Assembly (NCBI RefSeq): GCF_010015445.1
Contig: NC_053118.1
Coordinates: forward strand, 5,907,781 to 5,971,780
DNA from: Perca fluviatilis
Taxonomy: Eukaryota; Chordata; Actinopteri; Perciformes; Percidae
Reading direction: 5' to 3'
Length of the DNA stretch: 64,000 nucleotides
The stretch's first letter is position 1, and each line of letters opens with the position of its first letter. A model generated the notes under the pieces. The model was not told the origin of the DNA. It was given only the letters and a program-made list of their open reading frames with translations, and did no database searches. The position numbers and the translations under genes were made by a program. This document shows positions 31,975 to 42,715 of this stretch, piece after piece.

Positions 31975-32854
31975 GCGGGTTTAATCAGCCTGGATTCAAG
32001 AAAAGGACAGCGTTCTGTTTCTTGCTTGTCGACATGGATTACGTCCCGCCCACTGCTCTGGGCGAAACGGATCGTTAAACTCTGGCGAGAGATTTAACTG
32101 ACAAACAACGCACACCGTAAGGCTTTACACAGTTCTGGGCAGATGTTAGAACTAGTGCGTTTTGGTTTGTTATTAATGAGCAAAGGGTTCGCGACCACTG
32201 TGCCATTAATGTGATCTGATTGTAATCATGTATTGGCCATATCTGGTTACTAATCTGTTGCTGTGAATGTATAACTGATCATTATACCGTTTGAGTCTGT
32301 TGTGTTAAGTAGCTGGGTTAAAACTGTAAACGCTACCTGCTAAACCACTCCTTTCACAGAGTTAGTTACTGTCCGCGAGATAATCGTGGTGAATCAGCTG
32401 TTAGCCACTAGAGTGGTTATAGTGGCCGTTTCCCTCGGTAAATCAAAAGTCTCAGTCTGTCCTAACTACACGTGGGGTCCAGACCTGGGTGGCTGAGGGA
32501 GCTGGCCATTATCTATAACTAAGATCAGAGTGTTTCTTTTCTTTTCCTCCTTTATTCTGTTCCTTTTACTAACCCACACACGGACATATAAGCTAACCAC
32601 GTAGCTCCCGAGCTAACGCTGCTAACTTGACCACATGGGATTTGTATAGAGCTAATGGGTGATTTAGCATATGGTATAAACGTGCGCGTTGCCTAGCAAC
32701 CCCACCTCGGCTTCTTCAGCTCCCCTCCGTGCACTCAGCACCACTACCGCCCTCTTGAGGCTAAATGGTCTTGTGCAGCTCACAGGAGTAGCCATTTTTG
32801 GAGTTGTTTTTGTATTAGAACTACATTTCGACACCGCCCCTCCCCTTTCACTCA

Positions 32855-32856
<2 letters not shown>

Positions 32857-32922
<66 letters not shown>
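32857..32922. repeat. (CA)n microsatellite
   Basis: This is a pure CA run of about 66 bases. Confidence 0.97.
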
Positions 32923-32925
<3 letters not shown>

Positions 32926-33663
32926 GTGTCCACAAGACATGCTGCTTTTGTTTTGCTTTGTTTGGTTGTGATATTGTAAAATGTATATACGTTTTATTAT
33001 TGAAGGATTATTGATTGGCTACTGATAATTGAGACGTTAATAAATTCGATTATACTTAATTAGCAGTTGCTGGTGATTATTTGTGTATTTGTTGTGATAA
33101 CTGCTGGTCGAACGGGTCGCGCTCGAAATCACCCCTTCCTTTAATTCCTTTTAAAGGATTTTTACAGAAATGAGACTGTTCCACAGTTTGAATATTGGTC
33201 CCTGACAAGCAGGGTGGTGCCCCGTTTTGATTGTTTGTCGATTTGATAAAGTTATTAATAACCATATTCATAACTTTATTAATATTGATAAAACATATTT
33301 GATAATTTGCCAATGATCAAATCTGTACCCTACGTGAATCCAACATGGAGAGCATGTTTGTTTGCTTTCGAGGCTGAGATGACGCTAAACAGTAGTAGGC
33401 TAACTTACCTCAAGCAGTTAAAACACTGACAAAAATAAACGCAAGTCCGACCCAAATGAAAGGATAGTCCACGATCCCAAACGGCACCTCTGATTCATAT
33501 TTAGATAATTTAATAACAGTTAAACGTAGAGACTTACTGATTGCTGCAGCTAAAAGCCAACGAGTTAGCCATCACGGGGGTCTTTGGTGTCTTTCTAGCC
33601 TTTACAGGTGATTTTCTATCCAGCCTGGAACTTGTGCCTTTTTTCGGGGTTGTTGAGCATTAA

Positions 33664-34184
33664 AGGTCCCATGACATGGTGACCTTTGGATGCTTTTATA
33701 TAGACCTTAGTGGTCCCCTAATACTATATCTGAAGTCTCTTTCCCAAAACTCAGCCTTGGTGCAGAATTACAGCCACTAGAGCCAGTCCAACAATGAGCT
33801 TTCCTTAGGATGTGCCATTTCTGTGTCTCTAGCTATTGAGGAGGAGAGAGGGCGGGGCAAGGTGGAGGGTGGGGGTGTGGCCTTGACCAACTGCCACTTT
33901 TCTCGTTTGAAAGCCATGATGTCTCTCTCCCATGTGTGGGCCAAATTCTCTGGGCGGGCAAAGCAGAGAAAGGGGAGGTAACCTTGCTTGTTATGATCTC
34001 ATAACAAGAAAGATTCCAGATCGGCCCATCTGAGCTTTCATTTTCTCAAAGGCAGAGTAGGATACCCAGGGCTCGGTTTACACCTATCACCATTTCAAGC
34101 CAATTGGGGACCATAGGCAGGCTGGGGGAACGCATATTAATGTTAAAAAAACTCATAAAGTGAAATTTTCATGCCATGGGACCT
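33664..34184. mobile_element. TTAA-flanked MITE (common percomorph family)
   Basis: TTAA lies at 33660-33663 and 34185-34188. The TIRs are AGGTCCCATGACATGG at the left and CCATGGGACCT with one extra base pattern (ATGCCATGGGACCT) at the right. The interior words (CTATATCTGAAGTCTCTTTC, GGGCCAAATTCTCTGGGCGG, GGAGGTAACCTTGCT) are those of a repeat that I recognise as very frequent in percomorph fish. It is 521 bp and non-coding. It lies inside the hAT at 31207-34760. Confidence 0.85.
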
Positions 34185-35761
34185 TTAAATCCAAACTGTT
34201 ACATCCAAGATTCATCCACCTGATGTCCCTAATTCATCACGTTTTCGGTCATTTCTGCCGCTAACTCCATGCTACCCATAGACAGTAGGTGCTACTGACA
34301 AGGGAATCTCCCATGATGCCTTTGTTTATGTTTTCAATCAATGGGAAGGAGGGCCGTCACACATTACGCCTTATATGGGCATCCAAGCGAGAACAAAGAG
34401 TATAGTGGGAAAGATAGATCCCTCCATGTCAGAGATCGTCTGTTACCGTTCTAAACTGACAGTTTAACTGTTTTTATTTGTTATTTATTACTTTTTGTTC
34501 CAGTTTGAATGAATGCCTTTTATTAACTTCAATATGTATTTATATTTACATATTTATTTATTTCATTTAGCATGTTTTCATGGTTCAATACAGTTTTTTT
34601 TAATTTTTATAATAAAGTTCAGCACTGTTTTACTTGGAGTGTCATGTTTGTTTTTATACAGTATCAATTCTAAATACTATCGGTCGATTAATCGGTTATC
34701 GGCAAATACGGCCCAACCTAGCTATCGGTAACGGTAAAATCCACTATCGGTCGACCTCTATTCTCTAGATGTAAGAAGCATAAGAAGAATATAAACAATA
34801 TAACTATACATATATACACACAGTATGTATTAATAAAGATAGAAAATAAAATGTAAAATGAAATAAGTAAAAAGGAATGGTACAGCAGAGTAGGTACAGC
34901 ATGAGGAGCCAGAGGTGGAGTGTGGGGAGAGTCAGGATGGGTTCCGGGCCTTGTTGATAAGGCTAGTGGCGGAGGGGAAAAAAAACTGTGAGGTTTTGGT
35001 CCTGATGGACCTCAGCCTCCTGCCAGAGGGGAGTGACTCAATGAGTTTGTGTCCGGGGTGGGAGGGGTCAGACACAATCTTTCCAGCACGCTTCAGAGTC
35101 CTGGTGGCGTATAGGTCCTGGAGTAGCGGTAGATTGCAGCCAATCGCCTTCTCTGCAGACCAAATGACACGCTGCAGTCTGCCCTTGTCCTTGGCAGCAG
35201 CGTACCAGATGGTGATGGAGGATGTGAGGATGGACTCGATGATGGCTGTGTACCATCATTGTCTTTGGCAGGTTGAATTTCTTCAGCTGGAAGCAGGAAG
35301 TACATCCTCTGTTGTGCTTTCTTGATGACCTTTAACCCCTTAGCGTTTTTTTAACATGTAATGCTATGTATACAACTCCTTTGTTTACGTAGTAACTCAC
35401 GCCACACATCTTTGGAAAGCTACAACTCTTGCTTCATCTCGTGATTTGACTGATACAAACTATTCCAAGACACGATAACAACAGCAGGTACAATCATCGC
35501 CTCTGTCTGAGTAACAAACAACTACAAAATTGAGGTAACTCACCTTTGAAGCCTCATTGTAATTCACAGATCCATAATATTCTGACAAAAACGGTCTTGT
35601 TACATTGACAAAGGTCCAGACGATCAAATCCAGTAAGCTATTTAGTCCAAACATATGATGACATTAAAATATATCCACGGACAGCAGTAAATCTGCACCA
35701 ATGAGCAAGTGGCCACATGGAGTGGAGCAGCAGTTCATCATCAGGAGAGGAGCCTCATCTT

Positions 35762-36867
35762 TAGGCCTGTCACGATAATCAATAAATCAATTAATCGCAC
35801 GATAAAAAAAATGAGCTCGATAATTTTTCCGGCCGCGATAATTTCCATTTGCATGCTTGTTTGTTTTTCTCGTCTCTCTCTACCAAAGAGACTGGAGGAC
35901 CACTCGGTTCCTTAGCGTAGAGGAGTGAACCCTCTTGTCAGTCGCATGTAGTCTTGTAAGGGCGGGACTCCTGGCGGAGACAGAGACAGAAAAACGCTAG
36001 TTGAGAGTTGGGGCAGGGTTTCCGCCGCACTCTTGCAGTTAAGGCCCCCGTCAAAAACTAAAAAGTATATGAGCGCATATCAACCGTGTTACTCGGCGTC
36101 CCGTTTTCTCTTCTTTCTTTCATTTCAAACCACACAGCTGACAACCTGCAGGTGGAGGCGGGGAGACATGGGCTCGGACATACAAGTGGTTTCGCAAGTG
36201 ACTGCATGTGTCCGACAATGCACAGAACATTAACGGTACAAGCCTACCGCGCTGTCCGCGGACACGGAGTGTGGAAAGTATGTCAGAGGTGTGTGTGTGT
36301 GTGTGTGTGTCGCCACCCCACGGCTACGACCTGCAGAGGAGCAGAAGCCGCACCTTCGCCAAAATGAAGACTGAAAAACAGAACTATTTTGGTACAAACA
36401 TTTACTCGCCGTGTGGCAGATAGCCATATAGATAGATTCAATTTATTAATTATATATTATTTAAATTTAATATTTAGTGTTAAATAATTGTAAAATGTAG
36501 TACAGAGTCTGTAGTCTATTGCACAAACACTCGAGGAATGCAGCAAACCTTTGACAGCCAGTAGGCTATGAATTGCCTTGGAGAACATGCGTGTCACAAA
36601 ATGCAATTCCACAACTGTACATCAGCGTGAAAGACGACATACTAAAGGAGATCAAAGACATATAGTGGATATTTAAAATGTCTTCCAGTTCCTGTGTTAA
36701 ATATTCTTTAGAAATAAAAGTGTATTGATCTTTGAAAAAGTGTACCTGCATTATTATGCCATTATCATTAGATCCAAATTGGTCTCTCAACGACAATATT
36801 ATCATTTATCGCAATAATTTCTGGGACAATTTATCGTCCAGCAAAATTTGTTATCGTGACAGGCCTA
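35762..36867. mobile_element. hAT MITE, TSD CTCATCTT
   Basis: A perfect 8-bp duplication CTCATCTT lies at 35754-35761 and 36868-36875. The TIRs are TAGGCCTGTCACGATAA and TTATCGTGACAGGCCTA, and the subterminal regions repeat ATCGCGA/CGATAA words. It is 1,106 bp and non-coding, with a short (GT)n run at 36288-36310. It sits just before the recognisable start of the piggyBac transposase coding sequence. Confidence 0.92.
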
Positions 36868-38042
36868 CTCATCTTCCAACTCCCCAGAACAGCAGGAGAC
36901 AAAGAGGTATAGGATGAAGTAAAGGAAAAGGGAGAGGCAGCATCTACAGTCAAGCCAGGTCAACCAGCCCATCTGAAGAGAAGTGGAATGATGTCGACAT
37001 TCCAGACATCACACCACCACAGCCCACCTTCAGACCCAGAGATGTACCAGGACCCCAGCTCATACGTACTGCTACGTACACAGCCCTGCAGTTGTTTCAA
37101 CTCCTTTTTTACCAACTCTGTTTTGAAGACAATACTTACAATACAATACAACACCCTCTATCCCGTGGATTGATCTGACATTGCAGGACATGTTTGCATT
37201 CATGTCTTAAATTGTTTACATGGGTGTAGTCAAATGCTTTTCTTTCACTGATTACTGGCGTGGGGGTCATCTTTATAGCTTGCCGTTCCCGAGACGGGTA
37301 ATGACTGGTAAAATGTTCCTCAGGCTCTCCCAGTCCCTTCACCTCAGCAGCTCCGTGGGGCATGCTGCTAATGATGAAAGGAGAGGCACAGGAGCCTACG
37401 ACCGTCTGGGTAAGACAAAGCCGCTCTACGAGGAGATGAGGGACTCCTGCAGAAGAAACTATCACCCTGGCCTGGAAATCGCCACTGATGTTGCCTTAAA
37501 AGCCTGCACTGGTCTGAAACAATATATGAAAAACTAGCCTGTTCGCTGGGGTTATAAACTCTTTGTTCTGGCAGACTCCAGGAACGGTTATACATGGGAC
37601 TTATTTGTTTATGAGGGAAAGTGCCAGGGAAACAGTGGTAAGGGACTCAGTTATGAGGCAGTGATGGAGCTAATTGATGTACATTTGCTGGGACCGGCTA
37701 TAAGGTCTTTGTGGACAATTTTTATACAAGTCCAATCCTGTTTCGTGACCTCCTTCTAAAGAGGATCTGGGCATGCAGAACCATCCACACAAACAGAATT
37801 GGATTCCCAAACAGAATTGGATTCCCAACATTCAACTCAATTCAACTCAACATTCTGGTCTCAAAATCTCCTCGTGGCAGCATAAGCTGGATCAGGAATG
37901 ACTCCCTGCTCTTTGTTCAGTGGCAAGACACAAGGGATGTTTTTCTGTGCTCAACTCTCCACAGGGCCCACGCAGAGGACACAGTGCAGAGGAGGGTCAA
38001 AGCTGCAGATGGGCAGTGGCAGTTGAAGGACATCTCAGACCG

Positions 38043-38149
38043 GTACGTAATATATATTTAACTACGTTTTCATGTATGCTCTTGGAAATGTTATATTTGT
38101 GCGCTGTCTACATTCATGTTTTTGTATATTGTCTGTTCATCTACTGTAG
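38043..38149 (+). other. Likely spliceosomal intron in the piggyBac transposase
   Basis: GTACGT at 38043 and CTACTGTAG ending at 38149 bound a 107-bp AT-rich insert. Its removal joins the codons for SDR to CMGGVD in frame (CG + G giving arginine), restoring the order expected from piggyBac proteins around the third catalytic aspartate. A pyrimidine-rich tract precedes the acceptor. Confidence 0.6.
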
Positions 38150-38155
38150 GTGCAT

Positions 38156-38412
38156 GGGTGGAGTGGACCACTCAGATGCCCTGATAGTGTATTTACAAAG
38201 TTCTGCACAAGACGTCATGGACATCGCAATTGTGAATGCCTTCCTCCTCCAGAAGGCCATTGCAATTGGCAAAGGAGAGGTACCGCTGCATCAAAAGGCG
38301 TTCAGAGAGGTGTTCCTCCTTCTGGAGGAGGAAGGCATTCACAATTGCGATGTCCATGAAGTCTTGTGCAGAACTTTGTAATACCCTATCAGGGCATCTG
38401 AGTGGTCCATTC
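38156..38412. repeat. Inverted duplication inside the transposase
   Basis: Positions 38156-38258 and 38308-38412 are near reverse complements: GTGGACCACTCAGATGCCCT pairs with AGGGCATCTGAGTGGTCCAT, and GACATCGCAATTGTGAATGC pairs with GCATTCACAATTGCGATGTC. The spacer is about 50 bp. The duplicate introduces antisense sequence into the coding region after the third catalytic site. Confidence 0.92.
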
Positions 38413-38619
38413 CACAGTGGAGCTGGCAGAGGCGGGGTCTTCCTCCACAGTCACACCCGGTCCACCTCCTGCTCCATGTGGAGCACATCACAGGCCAGTG
38501 CATATCAGTGGGCACAGCACTGCTGGTCGGCTGAAGTGCAGGCAGTATCACGCAAAGACACCAGTGAAGTGCTCCTCCTGCGATATTCCTTTGTGCGTTG
38601 TCGCTGGCCGTTACTGTTA

Positions 38620-39300
38620 TAATGACTGGCATGTTGCCAATAACCTGTAATTGTAAATACTAGTACACTCCCCGTTGAAAATGTGCCTGCAGCACATATC
38701 TGCGTTCATTAACCACCAGAACCGGACCGTTTGTTTGTGTGTGCGCACAGAGGGAGAGATGGTGTTGTCTCGTGTCATATGATCGTTAACAAATGTAACA
38801 GTTCAGCAGAGGTTTATTTAGTGGCTTACGGTTAACGGTGACGTATGGATTTAATTCAAGGGGGTTCCTGCAATTTATAGCTATATATGTATATGTAAGT
38901 ATGTAAAAAGTTATATAGTAGTACCTGCAATACGTTTTCAGCATAGCACTTGTTTGACTTTGTTGACCATTTTTACCAAGGGTTCCTTTATGGGTCTTCA
39001 AATGTCCTTTATGCTTTGTCACTTGCAGTTGTTACAATGTCTGGCATGTTGCAAATAACCTGTAAACATAAATGTAAATATACGTGGATTTAGATGTGTA
39101 AATACTTAAATAGTAGTGCTTTTTTAACTACTTTTTCACCATAGCACGCATTTGACGTTTTTTACCCTTTTTTACCAAAGGGTCCTTTTTGGGTCTTCAA
39201 ATGTTCTTTGTGCTTTGTCGCATGTAGCTGATAACTTGTACATACATACTTGTAAATATGTGTATTTAGATAGGTTAATAGCTGTAAATATTGTGTGGAA
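38620..39300 (+). repeat. Diverged tandem copies of the region after the transposase end
   Basis: The sequence GGCATGTTGC-AATAACCTGTAA recurs at about 38628 and 39043. ACCATTTTTACCAAGGGTTCC...GGGTCTTCAAATG near 38965-39005 is repeated near 39160-39205 with a few changes, and the start of a third copy follows near 39225. The period is about 190 bp. The copies include the last codons of the transposase, so the expansion involved the element's own 3' end. Confidence 0.7.
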
Positions 39301-39324
39301 CACAGCAGTCCTCACAGAAGCTGA

Positions 39325-40335
39325 TGTATGACGATAGTCTAGCTAGCTGTCTGGATTTACCCTGCAGAGATCTGAGGAGCAGTTAAAGTGATGGTTCGGA
39401 GTAATTCACCCGAGGGTCCTTTGCACCATGACCTCGAGCCAAACACCCCCCCTAGAAGCTTTTTTCACCTGGGTCGAACATTGGACGAGTTAGCGTAGCG
39501 TTATCAGCTGAATAGCTTAGCGCAGGGGCTAATGGATCCGAAGTGTCTCTTAACATTACCCAACTAATAATGCCTGAAAGATATCACAAACGTCTACAGT
39601 ATACAAATAGGTTTGCTCTGTAAAGCGATGTATTGTAAAGTAAATAGTACACCAGAAGTTTATGTATTATTGCCTAGCTGGCTTCTGCTCTCTGCTGTTG
39701 TTGTTGCTGCTGTAAGGCGAGTGCTTAGGGCCGTCTACAAATTACAACACCGAAAAGAGATGCAACACAAATATTTATTAATTTAATGTATTTTTTAAAG
39801 TAAGTGCTGTAGTATAACTAGCAGGAGACAAGTTATAATTGAGGTAAGTTTGGAGACATTACCTTATTTAATCATTAAATTAATAAATATTTTTGTTGCA
39901 TCTCTTTTCGGTGTTGTAATTTGTAGACGGCCCTAAGCACTCTTACTGCCCGTAACAGCAGCAGCAGCAGCAGAGATGAGAAGCCAGCAGGCAAGTGTTA
40001 TTTACATACACTTCTGGTGTACTTACAAACTTTACAATCCATCATTTTATGAGTACATAACCTATTTGTACTACTTGTAGACGTTTGGTATCATTTCGGA
40101 CATTATTAGTGAGGTAATGTTAAGAGACACTTCGGATCCATTAGCCCCTGCGCTAAGCTATTCAGCTGATAACGCTACGCTAACTCGTCCAATGTTCGAC
40201 CCAGGTGAAAAAAGCTTCTGGGGGCGTGTTTGGCTCGAGGTCATGGTGCAAAGGACCCTAGGGTGAAATTACTCCGAACCATCACTTTAACCATAGTCCT
40301 CATAAATCCACCGGAGTTTAGAATGGCAACACATA
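39325..40335 (+). repeat. GTCTCG-type repeat end, split by the foldback
   Basis: TAGCTAGCTGTCTGGATTTA and CTGAGGAGCAG (to 39382) continue, after the foldback, as CCATAGTCCTCATAAATCCA (40291 on). With the foldback removed the junction reads GAGCAG-TTAA-CCATAG, which I recognise as the intact order of this repeat family. Confidence 0.75.
39387..40286. mobile_element. Foldback MITE, TTAA target
   Basis: TTAA lies at 39383-39386 and 40287-40290. The two halves are inverted copies of about 390-410 bp around a loop of about 75 bp (39798-39870). The outermost words are AGTGATGGTTCGGAGTAATT and AATTACTCCGAACCATCACT, and further pairs include AGGGCCGTCTACAAATTACA with its complement near 39915. The arms carry a few substitutions and (CTG)n/(CAG)n length differences. 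No protein is encoded. It depends on a TTAA-specific transposase (probably piggyBac-type) in trans. Confidence 0.92.
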
Positions 40336-40460
40336 GGCGACACTAGGCTATTTTATAAATCATCTCAGCACCCCTGAAAAATAGTCCTTATCATTGTGAT
40401 TTTGTGAAATCGTTTAGTGCTCAAACGTTATTACTTTTGCAAACCTGATTTTAGCGATGG

Positions 40461-41048
40461 TGTCACGGCCCACTGGACCCTGGCCTGTGTGTGAATGTAG
40501 TTTTTGTGTTCTTTTTCTCCTTTTTTGTGTGCTTGGTGTGTTTTGTTTTGGTGTCTGTCTCCGTGTTTTTGCTCTCTCCCACATGCTCTGGAAGCCGATG
40601 GTGGGCGTGGTCACTCAGCTCCTGCCTACACACCTGTGGCTCATCAGACTACTCAGCACTCCTGTTCCTCATCAACTATTTACTTCCTTTATAAGCCAGG
40701 CCAACATTCCAGTCCCTGCCAGATCGTTTGCCTTACCTGTATGTCAGTCAGTGTGGAAAGTTTGCTCAGCTACTTAGCGCTTTTTGCCTTTTTGCTAATC
40801 TGCCTCCTGTTCTTCTGTCTGCAGTTTCTGGTCACCTGGAATATTCCCTGCACTTCCGCCTAGCTGTCTACTTCACCAGTGTACTGGATCTTCACAAACC
40901 CTCCAGCCGGCTCGCTTACACCCACTGCTCCACCATCTGCACTCGCCTGTTTTTTCCACGTACAATATCCAAATAAAACCTCACCTTGTTCATTCAACTC
41001 ACCTCGTCTGGGTCTGCATTTGGGTACCTATTCTTGTGAAACCTGACA
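40461..41048 (+). repeat. Gypsy 5' LTR
   Basis: The sequence runs from TGTCACGGCCC to CCTGACA (588 bp). It carries a TATA-like CTTTATAAGCC (about 40686-40696) and a polyadenylation signal AATAAA (40970-40975) followed by T-rich sequence. Immediately after it comes GAACGATCCGGCGAG and the gag ATG at 41065. A partial copy of the 3' third of the same LTR lies at 45032-45230. No matching 3' LTR is found after the pol remnant. Confidence 0.88.
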
Positions 41049-41064
41049 GAACGATCCGGCGAGA

Positions 41065-42053
41065 ATGGACCCAGCAGACTTGGAGCCTGTCCGTCATGCT
41101 GTCTCTACTCAGGGAGGAATCCTGGACCAGCACAGCACCGCGCTTCAGGAGATAATGGGAGGACTCCAAAACCTATCGACCCGAATGGCGGATCTCCAGA
41201 CCACATTGCAAAACCCACCTCCAGTACCAGCAGCAGCTGCACCTGTGGCAGCCAACCCCACCAGGGAACCGTGGGTCTCCCCACCAGAGAGGTACGATGG
41301 AGATCTAGGTCAGTGTAAAACGTTCCTCATGCAGTGTGGTCTTGTCTTTGATCTCCAGCCCCTAACATATGCTACGGAAAAAGCCAAAGTTGCCTACCTG
41401 ATTGGATTGCTGCGGGGCGTGGCGTTGGAGTGGGCTTCAGTTCACTGGAGGAAGCAGGATCAGGCCACCACCACCTATGCTGCCTTCACTACCGAGATAA
41501 CCAAGGTTTTTGACTACCCGGTTCAAGGTAAAGACTCTTCCATGAGGCTGTTCTCTCTCCGCCAAGGGCTTCGAGGGGCTGAATGAATACGCCATAGAGT
41601 TCCGGACATTGGCAGCAGATAGTGCGTGGAACGAGGCGTCCCTACTGGCAGTGTTTGTCAATGGATTAAGCGAATTACTGAAGGATGAACTGGTATCACA
41701 TCCTGTGCCAAAAGACTTGGATGATTTAATTTCTCTGACTATCCGTATAGACAATCGATGCCATGAGCGGAGAAAGGGAGAAGCGGCGTAATGTTGGCTG
41801 TGACGTTACGCCTCGTCAGAAGGAGCATTCCCTGGCCCCGGTTAGATCCCAACCTGTTCCCAGCTTTGTACAGCCACGGGAACCGGTGCTGCGAGAGGAT
41901 AACCCCGAGGGCGAACCTATGCAGCTGGGATGGAACCAACTCAGCGCAGAGGAACGGGAACGACGTAGAGCTAACATGTGCCTCTACTGTGGACAACCTG
42001 GTCACTACCTCGCCGCCTGCCCTAGCCGACCGTTAAACCAGAGGGCTCGCTAG
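41065..42053 (+). pseudogene. Gypsy gag, frameshifted
   Basis: The frame starts MDPADLEPVRHAV, 16 bases after the LTR, and reads a coiled-coil-like N-terminus, a proline/alanine linker (VPAAAAPVAANP) and the gag core with WVSPPERYDGD, CKTFLMQCGLVF and GVALEWASVHW. A frameshift near 41583 is needed to continue with YAIEFRTLAADSAWNEASL, LLAVFVNGLSELLKDEL and [10 protein letters not shown] second shift leads to the zinc knuckle [14 protein letters not shown] (about 41990-42030) and a stop at 42051. Gag forms the capsid-like particle and binds element RNA. This copy is non-functional. Confidence 0.92.
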
Positions 42054-42057
42054 CCAG

Positions 42058-42715
42058 GGGGAGCATCCTAGCGAGCAGAGTAACTGTACCCCTGTCTTCC
42101 CGACCTCGTACCCAGTTACATGCCACCATCTGCTGGAGGGACCAGACTCTGGAGCTCCTAGCGCTCATTGATTCGGGAGCCGACGAGAGTTTTTTGGACA
42201 CCACGTTAGTGAAACAGCTGCCTATGGAGCCATTGGAAGAGCCGCTGGAGGCTAGCACACTCGACGGGAGACTGCTGGCTCAAGTCACCACCCGCACCTG
42301 CCCGGTCCAGCTCCAGCTGTCAGGTAATCATTTTGAGCTTATCCCCTTTTTTGTGATTGACTCACAATTAATACCTCTGGTTTTGGGGCACTCCAGGCTA
42401 ACCAAACATAATCCTAACATTGACTGGACAACAGCTAAAATAAGTAACTGGAGCCCCGCCTGTCATGCCAGTTGTCTGCGATCTGCTCTGCCTCCCTCCG
42501 TTATCCACCAGAAACCCGAACCAGTCCTGCCGGACCTGTCACTAATCCCCACAGAGTACCATGGGATTCCCGAAGTGTTTTGTAAACAGCAGGCTCTCTC
42601 ACTACCCCCGCACCGACCATAGGAGTGCGCCATCGACCTGCTGCCTGGTTCCACGTTTCCTCGTAGCCGTCTATATAACATCTCCAGACCAGAACGGGCA
42701 GCTATGGAGGAGTAC
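42058..42715 (+). pseudogene. Gypsy protease and start of reverse transcriptase
   Basis: Just after gag the sequence encodes LLALIDSGADESFLD, the aspartic protease active site (DSGA, about 42168-42179), then PLVLGHSRLTKHNPNIDW, the usual protease C-terminal block. The link to RT follows (EYHGIPEVF, SLPPHRP, a stop at 42620, then [10 protein letters not shown] and [11 protein letters not shown]). At 42716 it passes into an unrelated LINE. Confidence 0.9.

Larger units (their letters stand above)
31485..33207 (+). repeat. Possible solo LTR inside the hAT
   Basis: The segment begins TGTTGGGGACCAA and ends TTGGTCCCTGACA, an imperfect inverted terminal repeat with TG...CA ends. It has a TATA-like GATAAAAGC (about 31776-31784) preceded by a GC-rich block. 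Positions 32408-32630 recur at 44803-45027 beside a Gypsy LTR end. No target duplication was found, the length (1.7 kb) is large, and no coding region is attached, so this is a tentative call; it could be another non-coding repeat. Confidence 0.35.
31207..34760. mobile_element. hAT transposon, 3.55 kb, TSD TTCTCTAG
   Basis: A perfect 8-bp duplication TTCTCTAG lies at 31199-31206 and 34761-34768. The TIRs are TAGAGGTCGACCGAT at the left and ATCGGTCGACCTCTA at the right, with ATCGG/CCGAT motifs repeated in both subterminal regions. No transposase remains. The interior holds a possible LTR (31485-33207), a (CA)n run and a TTAA MITE (33664-34184), which account for most of the length. It inserted into the LINE tail at 31110-35331. 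Confidence 0.9.
31110..35331 (-). pseudogene. L2/CR1-group LINE 3' half, split by a hAT element
   Basis: The 3' tail (31110-31198, AATCAGAATCAGAAAGGGCT on the plus strand) is separated from the coding end (34769-35331) by a hAT insertion flanked by TTCTCTAG. On the minus strand the coding part reads KKAQQR, IIESILTSSITIWYAAA, KDKGRLQRVI, LQDLYATRTLKRAGKI, DPSHPGHKLIESLPSGRRLR and NKARNPS before the stop, the typical C-terminus after the RT of an L2-group LINE. Frame breaks are present. The RT core is absent; the coding end stops at the TTAA of the piggyBac element at 35336. Confidence 0.85.
35336..38650 (+). mobile_element. piggyBac transposon, right end not found
   Basis: TTAA at 35332-35335 is followed by CCCCTTAGCGTTTTTTTAAC; a CCC start after TTAA is typical of piggyBac. 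A leader (35336-35761) follows, then a hAT insertion (35762-36867), then a transposase pseudogene to its stop near 38650. No inverted copy of the left TIR was found downstream, where the sequence passes into tandem repeats (38620-39300). It borders the L2-group LINE coding end, so one of the two broke the other. Confidence 0.7.
36876..38650 (+). pseudogene. piggyBac transposase (PGBD4-like) pseudogene
   Basis: In shifting frames the following parts can be read: WNDVDIPDITPPQPTFRP and DVPGPQLIRTATYTALQLFQ (N-terminal part, about 36980-37100); GVVKCFSFTDYWRGGHLYSL and RVMTGKMFLRLSQSLHLSS (37220-37360); a damaged first catalytic site where EIATD is followed directly by VALKACTGLKQYMKN (about 37475-37535); [35 protein letters not shown], holding the second aspartate (about 37712-37755); RCMGGVDHSDAL, holding the third (about 38150); and a cysteine-rich C-terminal zinc-binding end, CRQYHAKTPVKCSSCDIPLC, then NDWHVANNL and a stop. 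Many stops and frameshifts occur. A likely intron lies at 38043-38149. Confidence 0.88.

Noticed and set aside
35068..35305. Small minus-strand frames at 35.1-35.3 kb
   Set aside because: They are out-of-frame readings of the L2-group LINE C-terminus; the correct reading needs frame changes.
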